A DNA stretch of 64,000 bases from Candidatus Zhuqueibacterota bacterium (lineage in GTDB: Bacteria > Zhuqueibacterota > Zhuqueibacteria > Residuimicrobiales > Oceaniaggregativiventaceae): the NCBI GenBank assembly GCA_014728085.1, contig WJMF01000153.1:38988-102987 (forward strand), read 5' to 3'. Shown here piece after piece: positions 25,607 to 33,347 of this stretch. Position 1 is the stretch's first letter. Each line of letters begins with the position of its first letter. Below the pieces are notes generated by a model, which saw only the letters and a program-made list of their open reading frames with translations, had not been told where the DNA came from and did no database searches. The translations under genes were made by a program, and so were the position numbers.

Positions 25607-27292
25607 CTATTTCTTTTTGAACCTGTTTTTAGCAAGTTCAAAAAGTTCCTTTTTAGAATAAACCTTTAGCTTACCGGTTCGCACATCTACAACCTCGAGG
25701 CGTTCGGTACACGAAAAACAGGGGTCCATACTACCGAGACCGATCGGTACATCCGCCACATTGTCTCCGAGCACCATGATAGGAACACCCTGAAGATTCT
25801 GAAAAGTCGGGGCGCGAGCTTTCCACCTGTAGGGACGGTTATCTTCGCCGGTAATAACAAAATGATGTGTTTCACCACGGGGCGCTTCGACTGAAGATAA
25901 CCCCACTTTACCAGGAGGGATCTTTTCATCCATTTTGGCAATAATAGGACCGTCAGTCATCATCTTGAGAGAGTCGCGGATAATACGAACGGCTTCGAGA
26001 GTTTCCTTGATGCGGACCACCACCCTCCCCCATATATCTTCGCTGGTTTCGACAATGACTTCGCAACCGGTTTCCGGATAAGCCGCATAAGGATGGTCGA
26101 TTCGAATGTCAATTGCAACGCCCGATGCACGCGCAGTCGGTCCCAGCAGGGCATAGTCGAGGGCTTGTTTGTTGGTAATGACGCCGACATTTTTACAACG
26201 CATATGCAACGTGGTATCGTTCACTACTGCATTGAGGACGGCTTTCGTCTCCTTGAAAACCCTGTCCAATATCTCATTGACTTCCGGGTGAATCGATTTG
26301 GGTATGTCTCTGCGCACACCACCAACCAGGTTCACTCCGAGAAGTTTGCGGTTTCCGGTAAGTTTCTCGCAAAGCCACATCACCGGTTCCCGAATTCTCC
26401 ACGCCTGCATCAGAACCGTATCAAAACCGAGAATGTGACCTGCAATTCCGAGCCACAACAAGTGACTTTGTATCCGCTCCAACTCCAGACAAATGGTGCG
26501 GATATAACGCCCTCTGGTCGGAACTTCAATATCTGCTGCTTTTTCAACTGCTTGACAGTACCCCGTACTGTGTACTGTCCCTCATATACCGCAGATACGT
26601 TCGGCCAGGAAGGGAACCTGGTTGTAATTCAGCTGACTATCAGCGATCTTTTCAATACCGCGGTGATTGTAAAAGCCGCGATAATCGCCGCCAACCACCT
26701 CCTCACCCTCGACAAAAAGGCGAAAATAGGCGGGTTCTTCAAGTACGGGAAAAAAGGGTCCGATAGGGACAACCGTACTTCCTTCGGGCGGCTCTTTCAT
26801 TTTGACTTTATTTTCAAAAAAACTCGGCGGATTGATATCGTGTTTGACATCTCGCCTCAAAGGATGCAGGTCTTCGGGCCAGTCATCCGAAAGAACCAGC
26901 CTCCTGGGATCCGGATGATTCTGTAGTTTGATGCCCAGTAAATCCTGAATTTCCCGTTCCGCCCAGTTTACCGCCGGCAAATCCGATTCGGTCATTACCG
27001 AGTTGAACCATAAATCCTTTTCCGGAATTTGTTGCCGAACAGTTACGAAGAGATGGTCGGCTGCGAAGGAAAAGACATAATCGATTAAATAGTCTCTACC
27101 CAGTTCACGGCCATCTGTTCCCACTGTAACAACGAAGCGGCCTCCCATATCATGAAAAAGATGACGGACAATCGCAGCGGCATCATCGCGATCAATGGTA
27201 ACCATTACCATATCAGCCACCGGAATCTCTGCTTTGATAATCTTGTCCTTGAATCGTTCCTGGAGATGCTCAAAGAGTTCTTGAGTGGTCAT
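25607..27292 (-). CDS. hyfG: Group 4 [NiFe] hydrogenase large subunit with in-frame UGA (predicted selenocysteine)
   Basis: Read through one UGA (26582-26584) this gives 561 residues, matching HycE/HyfG (about 570). A NuoC-like domain (1-150) precedes the NuoD-like catalytic domain with HRGIEK. The N-terminal nickel motif reads RICGI-UGA-GTVHS, where HycE has RVCGICGFAHS, so UGA (codon 237) replaces exactly the second cysteine; Cys234 is kept. Homology continues in the same frame without gap (LERIQSHLLWLG, NLVGGVRRD) to the C-terminal DPCFSC (525/528). TER before LEVV is the likely HycI cleavage site, removing 30 residues. A SECIS-like hairpin follows the UGA. I infer Sec237; a nonsense mutation is the alternative. 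The start is ATG 27292 with GGAGG 8-9 bases upstream (TTG 27310 unlikely). Confidence 0.88.
26554..26579 (-). promoter_or_regulatory. Putative bacterial SECIS element in the hydrogenase large-subunit mRNA
   Basis: Starting 2 bases after the UGA, the minus strand reads GACAGTAC ACAGTAC GGG GTACTGTC. ACAGTAC (26571-26565) pairs perfectly with GTACTGT (26561-26555), leaving a GGG tri-loop that begins 17 bases after the UGA. A guanine at the first loop position and a loop 16-37 bases after UGA are the reported bacterial SECIS features, and the distance is close to that in E. coli fdhF. A competing 8-bp stem (26579-26572 with 26561-26554, 10-base loop) is also possible. The structure is predicted by eye only. 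Confidence 0.65.
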
Positions 27293-27325
27293 GCTATTAT
27301 TCGCCTCCAAATAGTAAAAAATATA

Positions 27326-29404
27326 TTACAAATGACCGCTATGCCCCGCGAGCAAAAAGAGGACAACAACGGCCAATACAGTTCCAATGATAAGCCATAA
27401 CAGATATAGATGGGGCACACCACTGTGGGTGGCGCTAAAACGTTTCATCAGAGCCATAAAACGATTTACCAGCGGATCATAGAACCACTTGTCTATATCT
27501 GTTATGCGTTTGAATAAATTATTGCCAAAAGTTATTTTGGGATATCCGATAGAAGGGTAGACGCCTTCACGTTCATATTTTCCGATGCGAATGCGAAACA
27601 TCTTCTTAAACGGCAGATAAAAACTATGGGCCCGATATCTTACCTCTTCATCGCTATGCTCTTCACCGCAATACCAGGTCGTATCCGCACGGCGCGGTGC
27701 GGACCCGGAACGATAGAATGCATAGGCGATTAAAATACAAAAGAGCCCCACAAGGGTAAGCAGTAGCGGATTCCATACCGCAAAAACGCCTTCTCCATAA
27801 TTGGTCATCAAACCACCCAAACTATCTGTCCCATAAATGGATTGCATCGGCGGAAAAAAATCAGCTTCCAGCAATGAAGCGATTGATTTGTGGACATATT
27901 TTAAAGGTAGAATAGGGACAATACCAAAAATAATGCTGAGCAATGCCATTACGATTTGCGGTATCATCATGGTCAGTGGCACTTCCTTGCGTTTCGCTTT
28001 AGTATTGTTATCCGCATATTTACCATAAAAAAGAGTGCTGGTAAACTTGACAAACGATGCCAGCGTTACAATGGAAATAAAAAGAGCGATAATGCCAAAT
28101 CCGAGAATCAGAGGATTGGTTATCGCCGCCCGTATCGAACTTTGATAAATGAGCCATTTGCTTGAAAAACCGCTTAGAGGAGGAACGCCTGAAATCGATA
28201 ATGAAGCAATGACAGCAATAACAGCAGTCATTGGCAAAACGCGGTGCAAACCACCCACCAGATTAAAGTTTGTGGTACCGGTCTTCCAAACAACCGAACC
28301 CGCATTGAAAAAGAGACAGGATTTATAACACACATTGTTAATCAAGTGGAAAACACCGGCGGACAGAGCAACAATAGCTAAAACCGGTTGAACATTGAGA
28401 AAATAAACCCCCATACCCACACCGAGAAAAATATATCCCATCTGTCCGATAACGTGGAAGGAAAGCAATCTTTTGGTTTCTTCCTGAACTAGTGCAGTGA
28501 GGGTACCGACAAAAATCGAAATCGTTCCCATCAGGGCAATAATAATACCCCAGGTTTGGCTAAAATCGGAAACCGGTAAAATATCCACAAATATTCTTAT
28601 CACTCCATAAACGCCAAGCTTGGTCATGCTTCCGGCAAATGCGCTGCTTGCCGGTATGGGAGCAGATGAATATGCATCCGGCAGCCAGTCACCCATGGGC
28701 AGGATACCGGCTTTGGTGGCAAAAGCGAGAAATAAGAACAGCAGCGCCAGATGTAAAAGTCCGGGATTGGAAACGGACATGCTCTGCATCGCCTGTTCCA
28801 GGGCGTCGAAGGAGAACGAACCACCCTGCAAATAAATTATAATAACAGCGATAAACATGAGAGCTGTTGCGATATGGGTGATAAGAAAATACTTGAATCC
28901 GGCCCGCAAGGTATCTTTATCGCGTTTGTTGAATATGACCAGGAAATAGGAAGCGAGCGTCATGATTTCCCAAAAGATAAAAAAGAAAAACATATCCACA
29001 ACAACCACAACATACATGACGCTGGCGAAAAAAATCATCAGCACCGGAAAAAATGCGCGCAAACTCAAATCCGCAAATATCTTAAGATTCATATACCTGA
29101 CTGCATACAAGGCAACCATAAAACTGACCAGCGCGATTATGCCGAGGAAAAGGGCACTGAGCAAATCAATCCTGAGGAGAAGACCTGAATCAATGCCGGG
29201 GACCTCGATCAAGGGGGCATTTAGCTGGGCGGTACCGCTGCTGAAAACGGTGAACACCACACTTAGAACCCCTATAGAACTCAACGCAAAGAAAACGGTG
29301 CTCAATTTGCTTGTCAATTCGCGACGATTACCGAGTATCCAGGTAACAATTGCACCCAGTACGAGTAAGAGAGTAGAAATTATAAATAACTGGATGGGAT
29401 TCAT
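27326..29404 (-). CDS. hyfB: Hydrogenase-4-type antiporter-like subunit with C-terminal extension (HyfB/HycC-like)
   Basis: 692 residues, about 16 hydrophobic helices, NuoL/HyfB family. Ion-path residues: Glu in FFFFIFWEIMTLASYF, Lys in FATKAGILPMGDWLPDAYSSAP, and residues in HLINNVCYKSCLFF. Beyond about residue 520 comes a further domain: more helices, a cytoplasmic stretch (TTWYCGEEHSDEEVRYRAHSF) and a last transmembrane helix, as in HycC/HyfB where the tail anchors the subunit against the core. It overlaps no neighbour; hyfG starts 33 bases later. Confidence 0.9.
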   Translation of the reverse strand: MNPIQLFIISTLLLVLGAIVTWILGNRRELTSKLSTVFFALSSIGVLSVVFTVFSSGTAQLNAPLIEVPGIDSGLLLRIDLLSALFLGIIALVSFMVALYAVRYMNLKIFADLSLRAFFPVLMIFFASVMYVVVVVDMFFFFIFWEIMTLASYFLVIFNKRDKDTLRAGFKYFLITHIATALMFIAVIIIYLQGGSFSFDALEQAMQSMSVSNPGLLHLALLFLFLAFATKAGILPMGDWLPDAYSSAPIPASSAFAGSMTKLGVYGVIRIFVDILPVSDFSQTWGIIIALMGTISIFVGTLTALVQEETKRLLSFHVIGQMGYIFLGVGMGVYFLNVQPVLAIVALSAGVFHLINNVCYKSCLFFNAGSVVWKTGTTNFNLVGGLHRVLPMTAVIAVIASLSISGVPPLSGFSSKWLIYQSSIRAAITNPLILGFGIIALFISIVTLASFVKFTSTLFYGKYADNNTKAKRKEVPLTMMIPQIVMALLSIIFGIVPILPLKYVHKSIASLLEADFFPPMQSIYGTDSLGGLMTNYGEGVFAVWNPLLLTLVGLFCILIAYAFYRSGSAPRRADTTWYCGEEHSDEEVRYRAHSFYLPFKKMFRIRIGKYEREGVYPSIGYPKITFGNNLFKRITDIDKWFYDPLVNRFMALMKRFSATHSGVPHLYLLWLIIGTVLAVVVLFLLAGHSGHL

Positions 29405-29463
29405 CTATCATTCTCCCTTTTACAGATCATCCACAGTCCGTCAAATACCGCAATCTTGTTTTA

Positions 29464-30921
29464 TTATATAAAAATCAACTTTACCAAAAATAATGCCACC
29501 ACCGGAGCAACCAGGGTCAACACAGACATAACCACCAATGCAAACGAAATTGCAAAGGGTAGTTTCCCCGCATTTGAAGCAGTGGTTGAAACACGACCGA
29601 AAAAGACCTTGTGACCGACATGCAAAAACCAGGCAAAAGCAATAATAATCTCCAGTAAAAAAGGTATCAGCAATAGAATACCCACCGTTCCTCCGACATC
29701 AAGGGTTCCGATCAGGAGATAAAATTTACTCCAAAAACCGGAGAAGGGCGGTATTCCGAGTATTGCAAACATACCTGTAAAAAAGGCAACGGCAATTAAA
29801 GGTGACGTTTTTGCCAGACCGCTTAATTGCTTAATGCTTCGGCTGCCACTCACATAAGAGATGGCACCGACACAGAGAAACAGCAATCCTTTACCGACAC
29901 CATGGTTCATAATGTGCATCAGACCGCCCATCAGACCCGTGGTGGAGCCCATGATTCCCAAACCGATACCAAAAAAAACATAGCCCAGATGCGCGATGGT
30001 GGAATAGGCCAGTAATCGCTTGAGATCGTCCTGGTAAAAGAACAAGTAAAGCGCAACCAACATGGTCACCACCGCCATAATCCCGACCAGGAGACCGGAT
30101 CCGAAAGCCAGGTCGCTGTTTGCAACCGCGAGTCTCGATATCAGAAATACGCCCGCTTTAACCATCGCAGCAGCGTGCAAGTACATGCTCACCGTTGTCG
30201 GAGCGGCCATTGCATCCGGAAGCCAGGTAAAGAACGGAACCTGCGCTGATTTTGCCCAGGCAGCGACGAGAAAAAAGAAAAAGACCCAGCCTTTTAGCTC
30301 AGGTGAGAGCTGACTGACGGCAGAAAACTCGAAACTGCCCGTTGATACAAACAAAATGACCAGCCCAATAGCAAAAAAGATACCACCGGAAAATGTCATA
30401 AGCAGAGCCTTGAATCCCGCTTTTAGTGAATCTTCATTTCGGTAATGCGAAATCAATGCCCACGAACAGAGCGTTGTCATTTCCCAGAAAATGTAGAGCT
30501 GAAACAGATTGGGGGACATGGCCACGCCAATCATCGAAGCGACGAATAAAAGCATCCAAAAGTGATGTCTCTGCCTGCCTTCTTCAGTGGGATGTTCCTT
30601 GTTGCCCCTGGATAGATAAGCCGTACTGTAGACGATATTCAGAAATCCAAGTACAACCACCACCAAAAGCATGATCAAGCCGAGCGGATCAATTTGAAAC
30701 CCAAACAAACCATCAACGAGATGGTCCTGCAGCCATTGCAGCTGAACGGGAACGGTACGAAACGAAAGGTCCGGCGGAAGATTCAAAAAAAGAGCAGCGG
30801 TTAAAAGCAATGCCCCTGTGCCCGCAATAACGGCAATGACATTCGTTCCTTTCTTTACCATCCCGGCAATAACAGCACCCAAGATCGGAAAAAGCAGTAA
30901 CAAAATAAGTATTGTTCCCAT
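29464..30921 (-). CDS. Additional NuoL/MrpA-like antiporter subunit of the hydrogenase
   Basis: 485 residues, about 14 hydrophobic helices. Ion-path residues: Glu in YIFWEMTTLCSWALISHY and Lys in WAKSAQVPFFTWLPDAMAAP, followed by TTVSMYLHAAAMVKAGVFL with its conserved His/Lys, and a later MHIMNHGVGKGLLFL. The MYLHAA..VKAG form is closer to NuoL/MrpA-type subunits than to HyfF. E. coli Hyc has one such subunit and Hyf three, so this complex is built on the larger plan. It sits between the maturation protease and hyfB. The exact equivalent (HyfD or other) is not clear, so no symbol is given. Confidence 0.87.
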   Translation of the reverse strand: MGTILILLLLFPILGAVIAGMVKKGTNVIAVIAGTGALLLTAALFLNLPPDLSFRTVPVQLQWLQDHLVDGLFGFQIDPLGLIMLLVVVVLGFLNIVYSTAYLSRGNKEHPTEEGRQRHHFWMLLFVASMIGVAMSPNLFQLYIFWEMTTLCSWALISHYRNEDSLKAGFKALLMTFSGGIFFAIGLVILFVSTGSFEFSAVSQLSPELKGWVFFFFLVAAWAKSAQVPFFTWLPDAMAAPTTVSMYLHAAAMVKAGVFLISRLAVANSDLAFGSGLLVGIMAVVTMLVALYLFFYQDDLKRLLAYSTIAHLGYVFFGIGLGIMGSTTGLMGGLMHIMNHGVGKGLLFLCVGAISYVSGSRSIKQLSGLAKTSPLIAVAFFTGMFAILGIPPFSGFWSKFYLLIGTLDVGGTVGILLLIPFLLEIIIAFAWFLHVGHKVFFGRVSTTASNAGKLPFAISFALVVMSVLTLVAPVVALFLVKLIFI

Positions 30922-30931
30922 GCGTATTCAC

Positions 30932-31408
30932 CTATGTCCGTGTTTTCGACAGACCTTTGAAAATTTTTTCTAATTTTAATAGCGTTTCTTTTACTTCATT
31001 ACTTAATGGCGAATGGTAATCCGTCCGTTTGGGCTGGATACCCAACAAAAGAACCTTGGCTTTGATTTCTGTTGATAAATAGTGCATCAACAAACCCAGG
31101 GACGGTCGATGAGATGAAAATCGATTTTCAAATTCCACCGTCTCCATCAGAACCACATCGCCGGGTTCTCCGCTAAAATCGATCGCATCGACCAGAATTA
31201 TAGTTTGAGGATTTTTATCGCGAACCACTCCTGTAAAATTTTCAGGCATCTCTTCTGTGGCAACACCGGTAAAATTTTTCTCTTTGCTCAATCTCTCGGC
31301 CAGCATGGTTCCGACAGCATCATCCCCGCGTAAGGGATTACCGATTCCGAGCACCACCGTTCGGCCGCTGATATATTGCTGCAGCTCTTTAGCAAGCGTT
31401 TCCGACAT
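30932..31408 (-). CDS. hycI: Hydrogenase maturation protease, HycI type
   Basis: 158 residues. A nickel-dependent endopeptidase that trims the C-terminal peptide of the large subunit after nickel insertion. Conserved elements: LGIGNPLRGDDAVG near the N-terminus with the metal-binding acidic residue, LVDAIDFSGEPGD in the middle, and LLLGIQPKRTDYHSPLS, which is close to HycI. Length matches HycI (156). Its substrate is most likely the product of 25607-27292, which retains a cleavable tail after DPCFSCTER. Confidence 0.92.
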   Translation of the reverse strand: MSETLAKELQQYISGRTVVLGIGNPLRGDDAVGTMLAERLSKEKNFTGVATEEMPENFTGVVRDKNPQTIILVDAIDFSGEPGDVVLMETVEFENRFSSHRPSLGLLMHYLSTEIKAKVLLLGIQPKRTDYHSPLSNEVKETLLKLEKIFKGLSKTRT

Positions 31409-31414
31409 TGATCA

Positions 31415-32239
31415 TTATTTTTCCGGTAACCGTTTCATTTGTTTATAGGAGAATACGGGGCCATCGACACAGACATATTTATGCCCAATGGCGCAATGCC
31501 CGCATTTGCCCACACCGCATTTCATATAGCGTTCAAGCGTTGAAATAATTCTATCTTCGGGAAATCCCATCGTCAGGAGATCCTGAATCACAAATCGAAT
31601 CATGATGGGAGGTCCGCAAGTAAAGGCAACAGTGGTCTTGCTGTCAATTTTGACGTTTTCGAACAGTGTGGTCACAACACCGACATGTTCATCCCAGTTA
31701 TCATCCGCCTGATCCACGGTCTGCATGATCGTTACATCTTTGCGTTGGGACCACGCTTCAAGCTCTTTGGTGTGTATCCGGTCTTTCGGTGTGCGGGCAC
31801 CGTATAAAATCGTAAATTCACCATAATCATCCCGTGCATCCAGCATGGGTTCGATAAGTGATTTCAACGGCGGCAATCCGATACCGCCGGCAACAATAAG
31901 AATATCAAATCCTTTTGATTCCTCAAGGGGAAAAGAATTTCCCAATGGCGCCCGAATACCCATCGTATCGCCGACTTTTAATCGATGCATGGCTTCGGTC
32001 ACTCTGCCGACTACCCGTACGGTAATATCAAAAGTACCTTTGTGGTTGGGATTGGATGAAAAGCCAAACGGTGCTTCCCCAACGCCGAACAGGGATGCCT
32101 CGACAAATTGTCCTGATTTGTAAGAAAATTTCTCATTGTACGCTTTATCCTCGAAAGAAAGCGTGAAGGTTTTTGCATCATAGGTTTCATCAATGATATC
32201 TTGAATAACCGCCACTTGAGGTAGATAAATATTTTCCAT
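31415..32239 (-). CDS. FAD/NAD(P)-binding electron-transfer subunit (sulfhydrogenase gamma/AsrB-like)
   Basis: 274 residues. FAD-binding barrel (about 1-110, GQFVEASLFGVGEAPFGFSS), NAD(P)-binding domain (about 115-225, VAGGIGLPPLKSLI and TCGPPIM) and a C-terminal [2Fe-2S] motif, CGVGKCGHCAIGHKYVC (about 240-256). This is the ferredoxin-NADP reductase-like subunit seen in archaeal sulfhydrogenase (HydG) and anaerobic sulfite reductase (AsrB). It would exchange electrons between NAD(P)H and iron-sulfur clusters. GGAGAAGG precedes ATG 32239. With the AsrA-like subunit upstream it forms a diaphorase module for the membrane hydrogenase. Confidence 0.88.
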   Translation of the reverse strand: MENIYLPQVAVIQDIIDETYDAKTFTLSFEDKAYNEKFSYKSGQFVEASLFGVGEAPFGFSSNPNHKGTFDITVRVVGRVTEAMHRLKVGDTMGIRAPLGNSFPLEESKGFDILIVAGGIGLPPLKSLIEPMLDARDDYGEFTILYGARTPKDRIHTKELEAWSQRKDVTIMQTVDQADDNWDEHVGVVTTLFENVKIDSKTTVAFTCGPPIMIRFVIQDLLTMGFPEDRIISTLERYMKCGVGKCGHCAIGHKYVCVDGPVFSYKQMKRLPEK

Positions 32240-32263
32240 TATTCACCTTCTCCAAAAACCTTA

Positions 32264-33346
32264 TTAGGATTGTGCTTGCGCGTTGTCGGTTTGTTTTTCC
32301 ATATAGCCATCCCGCCGAATGCGTTTAACCACTGCCGCCATATCCAATAATCCGAATGCCTCACAAACGGTTATACAGCGCCCGCATCCGACACATCCCG
32401 GATGACCGTCCTGATTAATATAAGCATAACTTAACTTATGATAAAAACGTCTCTTAACGCGTTCTTTTGTTTTGCCTCGCGGGTTGTGACCCGACGCCTC
32501 GTGAGTAAATCCGCAATATTGACAGGAATCCCAAAAACGGAAACGCACTCCATTCTTCTCATCCGTCATGGTGTCCTGAACATCATAACAGGTACAAAGA
32601 GGACAAACATGGGTACATCCGCCGCAACTAAAGCATTCGGCGCCAAACTGTTCCCACAGCTCTTCCTTTACCCTGTTGTTGCTGATCTGAATGATCGCTT
32701 TCGCCAGATAAGCAACCGGTACCATTTTTTCATCGCATGCTTGCATCAACTGCTGGCGTAAATCCTCATCTTTTGCGGTAGCTTTGTTGGTCGTTATTTT
32801 GCTCAGAATATCGATGCCTTTTTGCGTACCAACATCGACAAGAAAGCGATCGCCGAAATCGGTCAATTGCAGATCAAAACCAGAGTCCAGCCAGGGACCG
32901 CCATTACAGCAAATGCAAAAACAGGTGTCCAGAGGCACGTTACAAGCCATTGAAATAACCACCATCTTGTTGCGTCTGGCCCAGTAATAATTGTCCACAT
33001 AGGCTCCGCTGAAAAAGCCATCCTGATGGGCAAATCCCTGTACATCGCAGGATCGAACCCCAAAAAGAATAAACGGATTGATATCTTTTGGCGGCGTAAG
33101 GTTGAAATTGTTTGTTTGACCTGAGAATTGAAACAATTCCTCCCGGGTTGGGGTTAGAAAACGCTTCAGAGGTTCATATTCATTGACATAATCAAAGGTA
33201 ATCTCATCCGTAGATGATATTTCATCGAACGTGACTTCCCCGTCCGCCATTTTTTTGGGACCGATGATATCATAATCGCTTTTTAGAGAAATCAATAGAT
33301 CGAGAAATTGTTTTTTATCAACGATATATTTTTCACCAACCTTCAT
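32264..33346 (-). CDS. Iron-sulfur electron-transfer subunit (sulfhydrogenase beta/AsrA-like)
   Basis: 360 residues from ATG 33346; GGAGAG lies just upstream and the FDH-like gene's stop is 1 base before. An N-terminal domain with cysteine stretches (GVRSCDVQGF, CFCICCNGGPW) is followed by two [4Fe-4S] motifs, CGGCTHVCPLCTC (about 245) and CVGCGRCITVC (about 325). This matches the beta subunit of cytoplasmic sulfhydrogenases and AsrA, which wire NAD(P)H-oxidising flavoproteins to the catalytic unit. It is the middle gene of the three-gene input module. An in-frame extension to 33403 lies inside the upstream gene and is unlikely. Confidence 0.88.
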   Translation of the reverse strand: MKVGEKYIVDKKQFLDLLISLKSDYDIIGPKKMADGEVTFDEISSTDEITFDYVNEYEPLKRFLTPTREELFQFSGQTNNFNLTPPKDINPFILFGVRSCDVQGFAHQDGFFSGAYVDNYYWARRNKMVVISMACNVPLDTCFCICCNGGPWLDSGFDLQLTDFGDRFLVDVGTQKGIDILSKITTNKATAKDEDLRQQLMQACDEKMVPVAYLAKAIIQISNNRVKEELWEQFGAECFSCGGCTHVCPLCTCYDVQDTMTDEKNGVRFRFWDSCQYCGFTHEASGHNPRGKTKERVKRRFYHKLSYAYINQDGHPGCVGCGRCITVCEAFGLLDMAAVVKRIRRDGYMEKQTDNAQAQS

Positions 33347-33347
33347 A

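Noticed and set aside
25607..27310. Two separate genes (NuoC-like 26582-27310 and a truncated hydrogenase large subunit 25607-26482)
   Set aside because: Both lie in the same frame, the 100 bases between them encode conserved hydrogenase sequence, and the only interruption is a UGA at a Cys position followed by a SECIS-like stem. One read-through gene explains this better than a split or pseudogene.
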